The notes beneath the pieces are model-generated. The model did not search any database. It saw only the letters and a list, made by a program, of their open reading frames with translations, and had not been told where the DNA came from. Source: Coriobacteriia bacterium (GTDB lineage: Bacteria > Actinomycetota > Coriobacteriia > Coriobacteriales > QAMH01). Taken from it: DNA of 64,000 nt. Within the stretch, counting starts at the first letter, position 1. The number at the start of each line of letters is the position of its first letter. The stretch covers positions 248,001-312,000 of the forward strand of contig QAMH01000004.1 in NCBI GenBank assembly GCA_003149935.1, read 5' to 3'. A program made the translations under genes and the position numbers. This document shows positions 22,489 to 32,176 of the stretch, piece after piece.

Positions 22489-24888
22489 ATGGCTGATTCT
22501 TCGATAACTGGCAGGGGATTGAGCCGTCGAGACTTCCTGAAAGTCTCGGGTGTGACGGCAGGGGCCCTGGGCCTTGCCTGCGCTGGTGGCATGACGACGA
22601 CGAAGGGCTGGTTGTCACAGGCCGAGGCAGCTCCCGAGGAGCACGTGGCACGTACCTATCACCAAAGCCACTGCGGTGGCATGTGCTCGCTTGCCTGCAC
22701 GGTGCGCGATGGTCGCATGGTGAAGGTCCAGCCCAACGGCGTGGGAAATCCAGATTTCCAGACAATCTGTCTAAAGGGAATCTCGGAAGTCGCCCACATC
22801 TACGGAAAGGGGCGCGTACAGACCCCGCTCAAGCGCGTCGGCGAGCGTGGTTCGGGACAGTTCGAGCCCATTAGCTGGGATCAGGCGCTTGACGAGGTCA
22901 GTGACCTCATCAAGAAGACCCAGGATGCACACGGCCGCGATTCCGTCATGGTCGTCGCCACCGCCGAGGCCGACTTTGGCTTCCTGGCTCCCATGCTGGG
23001 TGCCCAGACCGGTGGCTTTGACGGCATCGACGTCGGCATTGGCAATGGCCTCGATCCCGCGATGGGGTTTGGCTCCGGGTATGCCATGTGCGCTCCCGAG
23101 GCACGTGACTGGACGCGTTCCAAGCTCGTCTTGACGGTGGGCTCGAATTACTGCGAGTCCAGTCTGCCCAACTGCTTCACCTTCTTCGATGCAAAGGAGG
23201 CCGGCGCCCATATGGTGACGGTCGACCCGCACTATTCCACCACGGCGTCGAAGTCCGACGAGTGGATTCCCATCGAGCCCGGTACTGATGCGGCGCTGTT
23301 TCTGGGCATGATCTCCCACATCATCGACAATGACCTGACGGATACCGACTTCATGCGCCGCCATACGAGCATGCCGTTCCTGGTCGATGCCGAGACGGGC
23401 ATGATCATCCGCGACCATGCCGTGCGCTCCGATGCGGAGGAGCCCGAGACGGGCCAGCAGAATCCCTACTACGTTATCAACCCGGCGACGGGGGCGGCGG
23501 TTCCGTACGCGAGCTGCCCGAATCCCTCCCTCTCCGGTTCGGCTGTGGTTCGCGGTCGCAGGGCGGTTACGGTATGGGACCTGCTCTTGCAAACCCAGAA
23601 GCCCTACACGGTCAATTGGGCGGCCGAAATTACCGGCATCGATGCCGACCGCATAGAGGCTCTTGCGGAAGAGTACGCAAAGGGACCCTCCTCGCTCGCA
23701 CTCGGCTGGGGCGGCAACGACAAGATGACCAACGCCGACATCGCCGGCCATGCGGCTGCGGTGCTCGTGGCTGTCACCGGCAACGTGGGCAAGCCCGGAA
23801 CGGGCGTGGGCGTTTACGTCGGCCAGGAATACAACAGCTATGCGCCAGAGCTTGGTGCATGGGAGATGCCTGCGGACTGGGCGGCCGCCGACTCCGAGGT
23901 GAACATCTACGACATGCCCTTCAAGGAGAACAACTGCCATGCGGCCATCTTCTGCGGTGACATCGTCGCGCAGCACATGGCGAACATGAACGAGACGTGC
24001 GAGTGGGCAAAGACGCTCGACTTCATCGTGACCATGGACCCGTACTTCACCGAAGGCGCCAAGTGGTCCGATTACATTCTTCCGTGCACCTCGCGCTTCG
24101 AGTATGACGAGCCCTATGGAAACGTGAAAACCGGATACAGCCAGATCGTCATCCAGGAAAAGGTCATCGACCCGCTGTTCGAGGCACGCACCGACCTGTG
24201 GATCCAGCGCGAGCTCGCAAAGCGCCTGGGTCTCGAGGCTGGCATTCCCGCCAGTTCGGTCGATCGCTGCAATGCGATCCTGTCCACGTCGGAAGAGTCG
24301 TGGGTTTCCCAGTTGACGGTCGAGAAGATAGCGGAGGAGGGCGCGGTCTGGCCCGTTCCCGGCCGCGAGGAGATTCGCGAGGTCGTCTCCGACGGCGTGT
24401 TCCCCACGCCTTCCGGGCGTATGGAGCTCTACTACGACAACATGGTGCCCTTCGACCAGCAGCTACCCCGCTGGGAGGCGTGCACCGAGATCGCCAACGA
24501 GGACTTGCGCAAGACCTTCCCCTTGCAGCTGACCAACACGCGCACGCGTTTCCGCATCCACAACCAGTTCTACGATTCCGATTGGCTGCAGCTCATGTAC
24601 GAGCCGCTCGTCATGTTGAATCCGACTGACATGGAAAGCCGCGGACTCAAGACGGGCGATGTGGCGCGCGTGTTCAACGACAGGGGCAGCTTCGAGGTCC
24701 ATGTTGCCTCGAACAACGCCATCCGTCCCGGCTCGGTTCGCATATACGAGGCCGCCACGGCGGACTACACCGTCGAGGGCAATCTTCAGAGCGTGACGAA
24801 CAACACCATGATCGAGCGTGGCTACGACCTGATGTGCGGTCCGGTCATTCCCTTCTCGGACACGCTCGTCGAAATCGAGAGAGCATAG
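22489..24888 (+). CDS. Exported molybdopterin oxidoreductase, DMSO-reductase superfamily catalytic subunit
   Basis: A 799-residue protein with a Tat signal (SRRDFLKVSG, residues 12-21, then a hydrophobic stretch). A [4Fe-4S] site follows at Cys62, Cys66, Cys70 and Cys94 (C-x3-C-x3-C...C). The molybdopterin domains follow, ending with a dinucleotide-binding segment (LTNTRTRFRIHNQF, later MLNPTDMESRGLKTGDVARV). At the usual metal-ligand position the sequence is GIGNGLDPAM instead of the DmsA-type DYS, so the molybdenum ligand and substrate are unclear. It heads an operon with DmsB-like, NrfD-like and TorD-like genes, so the enzyme is probably a membrane-bound respiratory reductase facing outward. 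Confidence 0.85.
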   Translation: MADSSITGRGLSRRDFLKVSGVTAGALGLACAGGMTTTKGWLSQAEAAPEEHVARTYHQSHCGGMCSLACTVRDGRMVKVQPNGVGNPDFQTICLKGISEVAHIYGKGRVQTPLKRVGERGSGQFEPISWDQALDEVSDLIKKTQDAHGRDSVMVVATAEADFGFLAPMLGAQTGGFDGIDVGIGNGLDPAMGFGSGYAMCAPEARDWTRSKLVLTVGSNYCESSLPNCFTFFDAKEAGAHMVTVDPHYSTTASKSDEWIPIEPGTDAALFLGMISHIIDNDLTDTDFMRRHTSMPFLVDAETGMIIRDHAVRSDAEEPETGQQNPYYVINPATGAAVPYASCPNPSLSGSAVVRGRRAVTVWDLLLQTQKPYTVNWAAEITGIDADRIEALAEEYAKGPSSLALGWGGNDKMTNADIAGHAAAVLVAVTGNVGKPGTGVGVYVGQEYNSYAPELGAWEMPADWAAADSEVNIYDMPFKENNCHAAIFCGDIVAQHMANMNETCEWAKTLDFIVTMDPYFTEGAKWSDYILPCTSRFEYDEPYGNVKTGYSQIVIQEKVIDPLFEARTDLWIQRELAKRLGLEAGIPASSVDRCNAILSTSEESWVSQLTVEKIAEEGAVWPVPGREEIREVVSDGVFPTPSGRMELYYDNMVPFDQQLPRWEACTEIANEDLRKTFPLQLTNTRTRFRIHNQFYDSDWLQLMYEPLVMLNPTDMESRGLKTGDVARVFNDRGSFEVHVASNNAIRPGSVRIYEAATADYTVEGNLQSVTNNTMIERGYDLMCGPVIPFSDTLVEIERA

Positions 24889-24898
24889 GAGGTTCGTC

Positions 24899-25516
24899 AT
24901 GACAAGATTAGCCATCGCCATCAACCTCAGCCGCTGCGTCGGCTGCCATACGTGCGCGTTGTCGTGCAAGATGCAGAACAACGTTCCCGAGGGCATGCTG
25001 TGGAACAGGGTGCTCACCGAGAACTGCGATGTCGTGGACGGTGCCGAGGGAACGTACCCCAACGTCACGAGGACGTTCCTTCCCGTCGCCTGCCAGCATT
25101 GCCAGAACGCGGCCTGCCAACGCGTCTGCCCCACGGGCGCGACCTACAAGGACGATAAGGGCCGCGTCGAGATCGATTACGACAAGTGCATCGGCTGCCG
25201 CATGTGCATGGCGGCGTGTCCCTATAACGCGCGCAACTTCAACTGGCAGGTCCCCACGCGTGTGACCGGCGCAAATTACGGAGATGCCGAGGTTCCCGTG
25301 CGTCCCAAGGGCGTGGCCGAAAAGTGCACGCTCTGCAAGGAGCGCACCGATCGGGGCGAGAAGCCGATGTGCGTCGTCTGCTGCCCGGCCCATGCGCGCA
25401 TCTACGGTGACCTCGATGATCCGAACAGCGAGATTTCCCAGACCATTCGCGACCGAAAGGCCTGGGTGCTGCTCGAGGAGCAGGGCACACGTCCGTCCGT
25501 CCACTACTTCGATTAG
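24899..25516 (+). CDS. DmsB-like ferredoxin subunit
   Basis: A 205-residue protein with four [4Fe-4S] clusters. Cys groups: CVGCHTCALSC (about residue 13), CQHCQNAACQRVC (about 65), CIGCRMCMAACP (about 97) and CTLCKERTDRG...CVVCCP (about 140-160). It carries electrons between the NrfD-like quinol subunit and the molybdoenzyme. It starts 10 bp after the catalytic gene with AGGAGG upstream. It lacks its own signal and would be exported with the Tat-borne catalytic subunit. Confidence 0.9.
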   Translation: MTRLAIAINLSRCVGCHTCALSCKMQNNVPEGMLWNRVLTENCDVVDGAEGTYPNVTRTFLPVACQHCQNAACQRVCPTGATYKDDKGRVEIDYDKCIGCRMCMAACPYNARNFNWQVPTRVTGANYGDAEVPVRPKGVAEKCTLCKERTDRGEKPMCVVCCPAHARIYGDLDDPNSEISQTIRDRKAWVLLEEQGTRPSVHYFD

Positions 25517-25525
25517 GAGCCATCC

Positions 25526-26698
25526 ATGGAACTTCTCAAACGATACAAGCCCTTGACGGTCGTGCTGGCCGCCTTCGTGGCGGTGGGCGTGGGCTGCTGG
25601 ATCTACCAGCTGATAATGGGCCTCACTGTGACCGGCATGAACAACGGCACTTCCTGGGGTCTCTACATCACTTGCTTCATGTTCTTCGTGGGCCTTTCGG
25701 CAGGTGGACTCATCGTCGCCTCCTCGGCTTCGGTCTTCCACATCGTCAAGTTCAAGGCAGTCGCCCTGCCCGCCATCATCTTGTCGACGGTGTGCATATG
25801 CGCCGCCGGCATGCTCGTGCTGGTCGACCTTGGCGGTATCCAGCGCGTCTGGCGCATCCTCACCGGGCCGAATCCGACCTCGCCGCTGGTCTGGGATATC
25901 TGCGTCATCACGTGCTATCTGATCATCAACATCCTCTACCTGGTGTTCATGACCAAGAAGAACCAGAGGGCGGTCTCCATTGTGTCCCGCTTCGCGCTTC
26001 CGTGTGCCATCCTGGTCCATTCGGTGACCGCATGGATTTTCGGCCTCGAGATGGCGAAGGAAGGCTGGTATTCCGCCATCCTCGCCCCCATATTCGTTGC
26101 CTCGGCAATGGATTCCGGCCTCGCGCTGCTGCTGCTGGTCTTGGGCGCCCTGAAGAAGATGGGCGTGTACGAGACGTCGCGTGACCTGTTCTCCTCCCTT
26201 GCCGGCCTGCTCTGCACGTGCGTGGCCGTGGACGCGTTCTTCATCTTCTGCGAGCTGCTCACCATGATGTATCCGGGTTCCCATGGGGCCGTCGTCATCT
26301 TGACGGAGCTCACGCAGGGGGCGACCGCGCCGTTCTTCTGGTTCGAGATAATCTGCGGCCTGGTCATTCCCTTCTGCATCCTGGTGTTCGCCAAGAACCG
26401 CCAGAACAAGAGGATGGTCAACATCGCCTGCGTGCTCATCGTCGTCGGCGTCTTCTGCAAGCGCATCTGGCTGCTGTTCACGGCCTTCATCACGCCCAAC
26501 GTCATGGGCGCCCCGGGCATCATTTCCGGCTCGAGCGTGGCGGCTCATGCGACCGGCACGAGCTCGTTCGCGGTTCTGAGCTCCTATGCACCCACTGCCA
26601 TCGAGATACTGGTGGTATGTGGTGTCGTCTCGCTGGTGGTATTGGGATTCATGGTTCTCGTCGGCGAGCTCGTCGTCAAGCGCGGGGGCGAGGAGTAG
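25526..26698 (+). CDS. NrfD/PsrC-type membrane quinol-oxidising subunit
   Basis: A 390-residue protein with about ten transmembrane helices. The N-terminus (LAAFVAVGVGCWIYQLIMGL, then SWGLYITCFMFFVGLSAGG) matches the NrfD/PsrC family, including the helix with W-G-x-Y-I. It anchors the complex in the membrane and passes electrons from menaquinol to the ferredoxin subunit. It is 9 bp after the DmsB-like gene. Confidence 0.88.
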   Translation: MELLKRYKPLTVVLAAFVAVGVGCWIYQLIMGLTVTGMNNGTSWGLYITCFMFFVGLSAGGLIVASSASVFHIVKFKAVALPAIILSTVCICAAGMLVLVDLGGIQRVWRILTGPNPTSPLVWDICVITCYLIINILYLVFMTKKNQRAVSIVSRFALPCAILVHSVTAWIFGLEMAKEGWYSAILAPIFVASAMDSGLALLLLVLGALKKMGVYETSRDLFSSLAGLLCTCVAVDAFFIFCELLTMMYPGSHGAVVILTELTQGATAPFFWFEIICGLVIPFCILVFAKNRQNKRMVNIACVLIVVGVFCKRIWLLFTAFITPNVMGAPGIISGSSVAAHATGTSSFAVLSSYAPTAIEILVVCGVVSLVVLGFMVLVGELVVKRGGEE

Positions 26699-26702
26699 GA
26701 TC

Positions 26703-27323
26703 ATGGCGCATGCGAACGTCATCTGCGACGAGCTTGCCGAGGCATTCGCGTTCGTCGGCAACTCATTCCTGAAGCCGATGAGCCAGGCATCCGATGCGGG
26801 CCTTGACCGCGCGTTCTGGGCCGCGTTTCCCGATTTCGGGGACGAGGGCGTCGCGACGGTGCTGGAGCGTTGCTTCCAGTGGGCCGCCAAAGGCGAGTCC
26901 GTCTCGCGCGATGAGCGGGTCAGGGACGTTTCCGTCGAGTACGCGCGTCTCTTCATCGGGCCGCCGGAGCCCGCCGTGGCGCCTTGGGAGACGTTCTACG
27001 AACGAGAGGACGTCGTCTCGGGGTTTGGCGAGCCGACCTTCCGCATGCGCGAACGTCTCCGCCAGCTTGGCCTCGTGGTGAGTAACGAGAACAACCAGTA
27101 CGAGGATCATATCGGAATAGAGCTCCTCTGCTGCAGCGAGTACGTTCGCCGTGCCGTGGAAGATCCGGCTTGCACACGGGAGGCGAGCGCGTTTGCCACA
27201 GACGTTCTCGCTCCCTGGGTCGGTCGGTTCGCCATGCAACTGGAGGAGTCCTCCGCGAGCTATTACCGCTTGATGGCCGAGCTGGCGATGTCCCTCATCG
27301 CGCTTCTCGCCCCTTCGGAATGA
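26703..27323 (+). CDS. TorD/DmsD-type molybdoenzyme chaperone
   Basis: From ATG 26703 (GAGGAGTAGG upstream) it encodes 206 residues, all helical. The family hallmark is VEYARLFIGPPEPAVAPWET (about residues 80-99). It also has the later E-D-H-I-G-x-E-L motif (EDHIGIELLC). TorD-type proteins bind the Tat signal of the catalytic subunit until the molybdenum cofactor is inserted. As the last gene of the operon it serves the enzyme at 22489-24888. Confidence 0.85.
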   Translation: MAHANVICDELAEAFAFVGNSFLKPMSQASDAGLDRAFWAAFPDFGDEGVATVLERCFQWAAKGESVSRDERVRDVSVEYARLFIGPPEPAVAPWETFYEREDVVSGFGEPTFRMRERLRQLGLVVSNENNQYEDHIGIELLCCSEYVRRAVEDPACTREASAFATDVLAPWVGRFAMQLEESSASYYRLMAELAMSLIALLAPSE

Positions 27324-27453
27324 GCACGCTCCCTTCGGGCCTGCGATAGCCATCGCCTTGATGCGGCGCCCGCATTCGTTGCCCTATAATGGCAGCGAAA
27401 CGGGTGCCGCTCGCGTTACGGGCGCATCCTTGATGGCGGAGGAGGGGGCGGCG

Positions 27454-28353
27454 ATGGACTGTTCCAAGGCACATGCCGTTACTCTTTGGTGCGCCGTGCT
27501 GGCAAAGGCGTATCGCGGGTTTTCCCAGGGGGCCCTCAAGGATGCCCTTTCCACTCGCTTTCGAATCATCATTCAACTCACCTTGCCCGGTTGCGCGCGC
27601 TTGCGTCCGATGGACCTTTCGAGGGCGCTGGCGATCAAGCCGGATGATGCGCGTGCGACTCTTGAGTCACTGGAAGATCAGGGCTTGGTCACATGCAGCG
27701 CTCCTGATGGATGCTATGAGCTGACGGAACGAGGAAAGGATGAGGCGGCGAATTACGTTGCCGAGCTCGATGGGTTCTTCGGGCTTTGCGCGAGCGCGCT
27801 TTCCGATGAGGACAAGAGGGTCCTTGCGGGTTTCGTGCGGTCAGTGCTCCTGGTCCCCGGCGGATTTTATTCGCACAAGCAGGACATCGATTGCTCGGAT
27901 CCGGAATGCGGGTCGCGATATTGCCTGCTGGCCTACGCGCAGGTCTTCCAGGTTTTCGTGACGACGGTAAAGCGTTCGGCTGGTTTCTCGGTCACCGATT
28001 TCCGCTTTCTGCTCGAGCTGTATCCGAAGAAGCGCTTTGGCGAGAAGATTCATCGCGCCAAGGACATGGTTCGCTTCCTGCGCACGGGACGTGCCTACGT
28101 GGCGACGGCTTCGGTGCGCCTGGAAGAACGGGGCTTCATCTCGCGGCATTCCGATGAGAAGGATGCTCGCGGCGTGCTCTTCAAGCTGGAGCCTGCCGGG
28201 TTCCTGTGCGTGCAGGATACGTCCGAAGACATCTACACGGTTCTGGTGGCGTTCTATGGTGATACCTGCGACAGCCGGGTCACTCTCGACGTTCTCAAGA
28301 GGCTGCTCGTTGCGGAAGATGCCGCGCTCGAACATCTTGCGAGGCAACGATGA
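27454..28353 (+). CDS. Transcriptional regulator with two winged-helix domains and a Cys cluster
   Basis: From ATG 27454 (GGAGGAGGGG just before) it encodes 299 residues. Two MarR-like winged-helix units lie at about residues 25-95 (LRPMDLSRALAIKPDDARAT) and 170-240 (SVTDFRFLLELYPKKRFGEK, then RTGRAYVATASVRLEERGFI). Between them is C-x4-C-x4-C (Cys147, 152, 157; CSDPECGSRYC), which could bind metal, a cluster or act as a redox switch. A TATAAT lies at 27385-27390. It is coupled by ATGA to the second DmsA-type gene, so it probably controls that enzyme in response to the acceptor or redox state. Confidence 0.6.
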   Translation: MDCSKAHAVTLWCAVLAKAYRGFSQGALKDALSTRFRIIIQLTLPGCARLRPMDLSRALAIKPDDARATLESLEDQGLVTCSAPDGCYELTERGKDEAANYVAELDGFFGLCASALSDEDKRVLAGFVRSVLLVPGGFYSHKQDIDCSDPECGSRYCLLAYAQVFQVFVTTVKRSAGFSVTDFRFLLELYPKKRFGEKIHRAKDMVRFLRTGRAYVATASVRLEERGFISRHSDEKDARGVLFKLEPAGFLCVQDTSEDIYTVLVAFYGDTCDSRVTLDVLKRLLVAEDAALEHLARQR

Positions 28354-30722
28354 CCAGGTGGGCCTCACAGCGCGCCGATCGCTCGGGGATCAGCGAGGTT
28401 CGGCAGACGTGCTCGTTCAATTGCGGATCGCGTTGCCTGCTGCGTCTCCAGGTGCGTGACGGAAAGATCCTGTGGGTCGAGACCGACAACGGCGAGGAGG
28501 CCTCGGGAGTTCCGCGGATGCGCGCCTGCCTGCGCGGGCGGGCACTGCGTTATTGGGTCGATTGTCCCGAGCGCCTGAACGAGCCCCTGCGACGCGTCGG
28601 ACCGCGCGGATCGGGCCTGTTCGAGCCCGTGAGTTGGGACGAGGCCCTCGACGAAATCGCCAGTCGCATCGAGCACACCGTGAAGACGTGGGGAAACGAG
28701 GCTGTCCTCATTCCCTATGCGACGGCCATCTGGTCCGCATCGGGGTCCCCCTTCGAGAGGCTCATGAACTGCTATGGCGGACATCTCGGGATTTACGGTG
28801 ACTACAGCTGCATGCAGCTCCAGGCTGCCTGCGATTTGCTTTACGGGGATGACGGCTACTATTCCGGATCGACGCTCGACGAGGCCGCCCATGCCGATCT
28901 GGTGGTGTTCTTCGGAGCCAATCCCGCCCTCACGCGCATGGGAGGGGCGAGTGGGGCGTATCGGTTCGCCCGGGCAAGGGAGAGGGCGCTGGCCGAGGGG
29001 CGCCCCTTCAAGACGGTCGCCATCGATCCCTATCAAAGCGATGCGGTCATCCAGGAGGGCGACGAGTGGATTCCCATCAGGCCCGGGACGGATGCCGCGT
29101 TCGTCGCGGGCGTGGCGTACGTCCTCATCACCGAAGGGCTCGTCGACGAGGAGTTCGTCCATAGGTACTGCGTCGGCTACGATGCCCCGACGATGCCGGA
29201 GGGGGTTGACGCGACCGAGGGATACAAGAGCTATGTACTTGGCGATGCGTCCGACGGCGTGCCGAAGACGCCCACTTGGGCGGCTAGGATCACGGGTTGT
29301 CCCTCGACGAGGATAGCCACGTTCGCCCATGAGCTCGCGCATGCGCGACGCGCGTTCGTCATGCAGGGATGGGGACCGCAGCGCACGGCTTGTGGGGAGC
29401 AATCCGCACGGGCCATCTGCCTGCTTGCCATCCTTACGGGCAATATCGGCCTGCCCGGCACCAACGGCGGCGCCCGCGAGCGGTTGTTCGCACCCTGCCT
29501 GCCCGACGATTTCGTCGGCGAGAATCCCGTGAAGACGACGATACCCGCTTTCTCGTGGTCACGCGCCGTCTTCGATGCGGCGAAGATGACGAGGGACGAT
29601 GCGGGGGTCCGCGGATCCGATGGACTGAGCGTCCCGGTCAAGCTCATCATCAACCATGCCGGAAACGCGCTGACGAACCAGCACGCCGATATCAACCGCA
29701 CGCACGAGATACTGGCCGACGAGAGCCTGTGCGAGTTCATCGTGGGCATCGATGTGGTCATGACCGATTCGATGCGATATGCCGACATCATCTTGCCCGA
29801 CGTTGCGCAGGTCGAGCAGGCATCGCTCAGGGCTTCGGGAAACTCCGATGGATTGCGGGCGGTCATCGGGTGCGAGTCATGGGATGCCGACTTGCACGAT
29901 CGCAGGCCGGCGTGGGATGTTGCTCATGATCTTGCCCGGCGTCTGGGGGTGGAGGAGTCGTTTTGCAGCAGGGGGTCGAGTCACGTCGAATCCGAGGAGT
30001 CCCGCTGGGCCGAAAGCGACCTCTCGAAATGCGAGCACGCTTTCGATGCACTTTCCAAAGACGGTCTCGTCCTGCAGTCGCAGGAGCTCGGCATGGTTGC
30101 CTACCGGGCTTTCCGAGAGGATCCCGATGCGAACCCCCTGCCCACGCCTTCGGGGAAGATAGAGATCTACTCGCAGCGCGTGGCCGAGCGGATGTCGCGC
30201 ATGGATCATGACCAGGTGCGGATGATGAGTCCCATTCCGGCATATGTTCCCGATCCGGAGGGGGCGGAGGTGGCCGCGGACGGGAGCTTTCCGTTCCAGT
30301 TCATCACCCACCACGGACGTCAAAGCGTTCACTCGAGCATGGCAAACGTCAGGGAGATCGAGGCGGTGACTGCACGGAGGCTCCTGATCAACCCGGTTGA
30401 TGCCGGGGCGCTGCGGATAGGACCGGAGACGCCCGTCGTGGTGGAGAACGGCCGCGGAGCCCTCGTCTGCCGCGTTCGCATAACGCCGAGGATCATGCCC
30501 GGCGTCGTGAGCTTGCCCGAGGGAGGCTGGCATGATGCGGATATGGAAGGCGACCGTCTTGATTGGGGCGCCTGCTCCAATACGCTGACATCGGACGAGC
30601 CGACGGCCTGGTCTTATGGTAATCCCCACAACTCGTGCTTGGTCAGGATTCGTTTGCTATCGGATGCGGAGCGAGAGGAGCTCGAACGAAGAGAAGACCG
30701 TGGGGGAGGTGAGAGCGCGTGA
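28350..30722 (+). CDS. DmsA-like molybdopterin oxidoreductase without Tat signal
   Basis: A 790-residue protein. [4Fe-4S] ligands are Cys21, Cys25, Cys29 and Cys60 (TCSFNCGSRC). The DmsA signature YGGHLGIYGDYSCMQLQ gives Ser153 as the predicted molybdenum ligand, and NHAGNALTNQHADINRTHEI and the C-terminal molybdopterin dinucleotide domain follow. The N-terminus (MTRWASQRADRSGISEV) has no twin-arginine signal or hydrophobic stretch, unlike the gene at 22489, so the enzyme is predicted cytoplasmic. It overlaps the regulator upstream (ATGA) and the ferredoxin gene downstream (GTGA). Confidence 0.88.
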   Translation: MTRWASQRADRSGISEVRQTCSFNCGSRCLLRLQVRDGKILWVETDNGEEASGVPRMRACLRGRALRYWVDCPERLNEPLRRVGPRGSGLFEPVSWDEALDEIASRIEHTVKTWGNEAVLIPYATAIWSASGSPFERLMNCYGGHLGIYGDYSCMQLQAACDLLYGDDGYYSGSTLDEAAHADLVVFFGANPALTRMGGASGAYRFARARERALAEGRPFKTVAIDPYQSDAVIQEGDEWIPIRPGTDAAFVAGVAYVLITEGLVDEEFVHRYCVGYDAPTMPEGVDATEGYKSYVLGDASDGVPKTPTWAARITGCPSTRIATFAHELAHARRAFVMQGWGPQRTACGEQSARAICLLAILTGNIGLPGTNGGARERLFAPCLPDDFVGENPVKTTIPAFSWSRAVFDAAKMTRDDAGVRGSDGLSVPVKLIINHAGNALTNQHADINRTHEILADESLCEFIVGIDVVMTDSMRYADIILPDVAQVEQASLRASGNSDGLRAVIGCESWDADLHDRRPAWDVAHDLARRLGVEESFCSRGSSHVESEESRWAESDLSKCEHAFDALSKDGLVLQSQELGMVAYRAFREDPDANPLPTPSGKIEIYSQRVAERMSRMDHDQVRMMSPIPAYVPDPEGAEVAADGSFPFQFITHHGRQSVHSSMANVREIEAVTARRLLINPVDAGALRIGPETPVVVENGRGALVCRVRITPRIMPGVVSLPEGGWHDADMEGDRLDWGACSNTLTSDEPTAWSYGNPHNSCLVRIRLLSDAEREELERREDRGGGESA

Positions 30723-31354
30723 TTGACGAAGATGCGCATGGCAGCCAATTTGGCTTTTCCTATGACCAGGGTCTGTGCACGGGCTGCAAGACATGCGAGA
30801 TGGCGTGCAAGGACTATCACGACCTTGGTTCGAATGTTTCCTTCCGCACCGTTTACGAGTACGCGGGAGGAACCTGGCAGCAGGATCGGGATGGGGCGTG
30901 GGAGCAGGATGTCTTCGCCTTCTACATCTCCATGTCCTGTAACCATTGCTCGAACCCGGCGTGCCTGAGGGTGTGTCCCGTGGACGCGGTCATCAAAGGC
31001 GATTTCGGCTTCGTGATGATTGACACCGAGGCATGCACTGGCTGCCAGATTTGCGTTCTGGCCTGCCCGTATCACGCCCCGCGCCTCGACGGGGCAAGCG
31101 GATGCGTCCAGAAGTGCGATGGATGCTTCGACAGGGTCGAGGAGGGACTTGCGCCCATCTGCGTCGAGGCATGTCCCCAGCGCGCCCTTGACTTCGGATT
31201 GTACAAGGAGATTGACCGCCCGCTCTTGGTCGAGCGCGTTGGTGCGATGCCCGACCCGTCGATCACGCAGCCAAACTACGCGATCGATCCGTGCGAGGTC
31301 GCCACTCGGGTGACGGTCGAGCCCGACGACTTGCGCAATCTTCAGGAAACGTAG
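30719..31354 (+). CDS. DmsB-like ferredoxin subunit (second set)
   Basis: A 211-residue four-cluster ferredoxin with CTGCKTCEMACKDYHDLG (about residue 20), CNHCSNPACLRVCPVDAV (about 75), CTGCQICVLACPYHAPR (about 105) and CDGCFDRVEEGLAPICVEAC (about 130). It starts with GTG overlapping the DmsA stop. No NrfD- or DmsC-type membrane anchor gene follows, so the electron donor is either a shared anchor elsewhere or a soluble carrier. Confidence 0.9.
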   Translation: MIDEDAHGSQFGFSYDQGLCTGCKTCEMACKDYHDLGSNVSFRTVYEYAGGTWQQDRDGAWEQDVFAFYISMSCNHCSNPACLRVCPVDAVIKGDFGFVMIDTEACTGCQICVLACPYHAPRLDGASGCVQKCDGCFDRVEEGLAPICVEACPQRALDFGLYKEIDRPLLVERVGAMPDPSITQPNYAIDPCEVATRVTVEPDDLRNLQET

Positions 31355-31452
31355 GCGTTACCAAGATGGGATGCGCGTGCTACTATCGTCTTGCCTGCAG
31401 GGTGTTCCACGTAGACTATCCGATGGCGTATTGATCTCGCATGGAGGTTGCT

Positions 31453-32119
31453 ATGGAGTGCACGGTCGATCGGCAAGGGCAACCAACGGTTTTCGGTTCT
31501 TGCCCGTGCTCCGATGCGGAGATGAACCCGTTTTGCAAATCCCTTAACGAGCAGACGCGCTGCAAGCTCTGCGCGGCATCGAGGGAGGCAGCTGTTCGTC
31601 AAACGTGGCGCAATCGTTCCTTCTGCTGAGTTCTCTTCGGAGATACTCATCGTGAAATCCGGTGTTATCGCCACGGTTTTATTGACGGAGAGTGGAAAGA
31701 CTCAAGGATGCTTTCTTGGGCATAGAGGATACGTCGTCAACATAATTCGGGTTGCGGGGTCCACCGAGCGATATTCTGCCGGATACACCGATTCTCATTT
31801 CGGATACGTCTTCACAGACGCCCATCTCTGCGCTATTCAGCTAGAGATTGTGCGGGAGTGCTTTCGCGAAGACTCTGACTTTGCATGGAAGATACTGATC
31901 GAGCTCACCAACCGCAGCAAGGACTTCCTAGAAAGTCTTACTTTAGTATCCGAGATGTCCGGAGCCGAGAAGGTCGCTTGGCTTCTCGATGAGCTTGAAG
32001 GAGCAGGCGTCGACCTGACGGCCGTTACGCACGAGACGATTGGGCGTGTCCTCAACATGAACCGCGTGAGCGTCTCGCGCGTCATGGCATCGGCGCTGGA
32101 AGAGCGTTCGCGGCGCTGA
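31453..32119 (+). pseudogene. Crp/Fnr-family regulator disrupted by a frameshift
   Basis: The frame from ATG 31453 (GGAGG upstream) reads a Cys-rich N-terminus (FGSCPCSDAEMNPFCKS, then RCKLCAAS) and stops at 31629. The next frame continues as QLFVKRGAIVPSAEFSSEIL and IVKSGVIATVLL, the cyclic-nucleotide-binding-like fold, and ends with a Crp-type helix-turn-helix (THETIGRVLNMNRVSVSRVM). Joining the two frames near 31581-31588 (GAGGGAGG, one extra G) gives a full-length regulator of ~220 residues. Two Crp/Fnr-like palindromes follow downstream. Either a recent mutation or a sequencing error. Confidence 0.75.
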
Positions 32120-32176
32120 GGTTTCATCAGCGCATCCTGGCAACGTGGTGCCTAGCTTTCCATAACCGATTCGCTT

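Noticed and set aside
24908..26956. A 682-codon open frame antisense to the dmsB/nrfD/torD genes
   Set aside because: Composition (His-, Asp-, Arg-rich with no hydrophobic core) is what high-GC antisense DNA gives, and the plus strand holds three well-recognised genes with ribosome binding sites.
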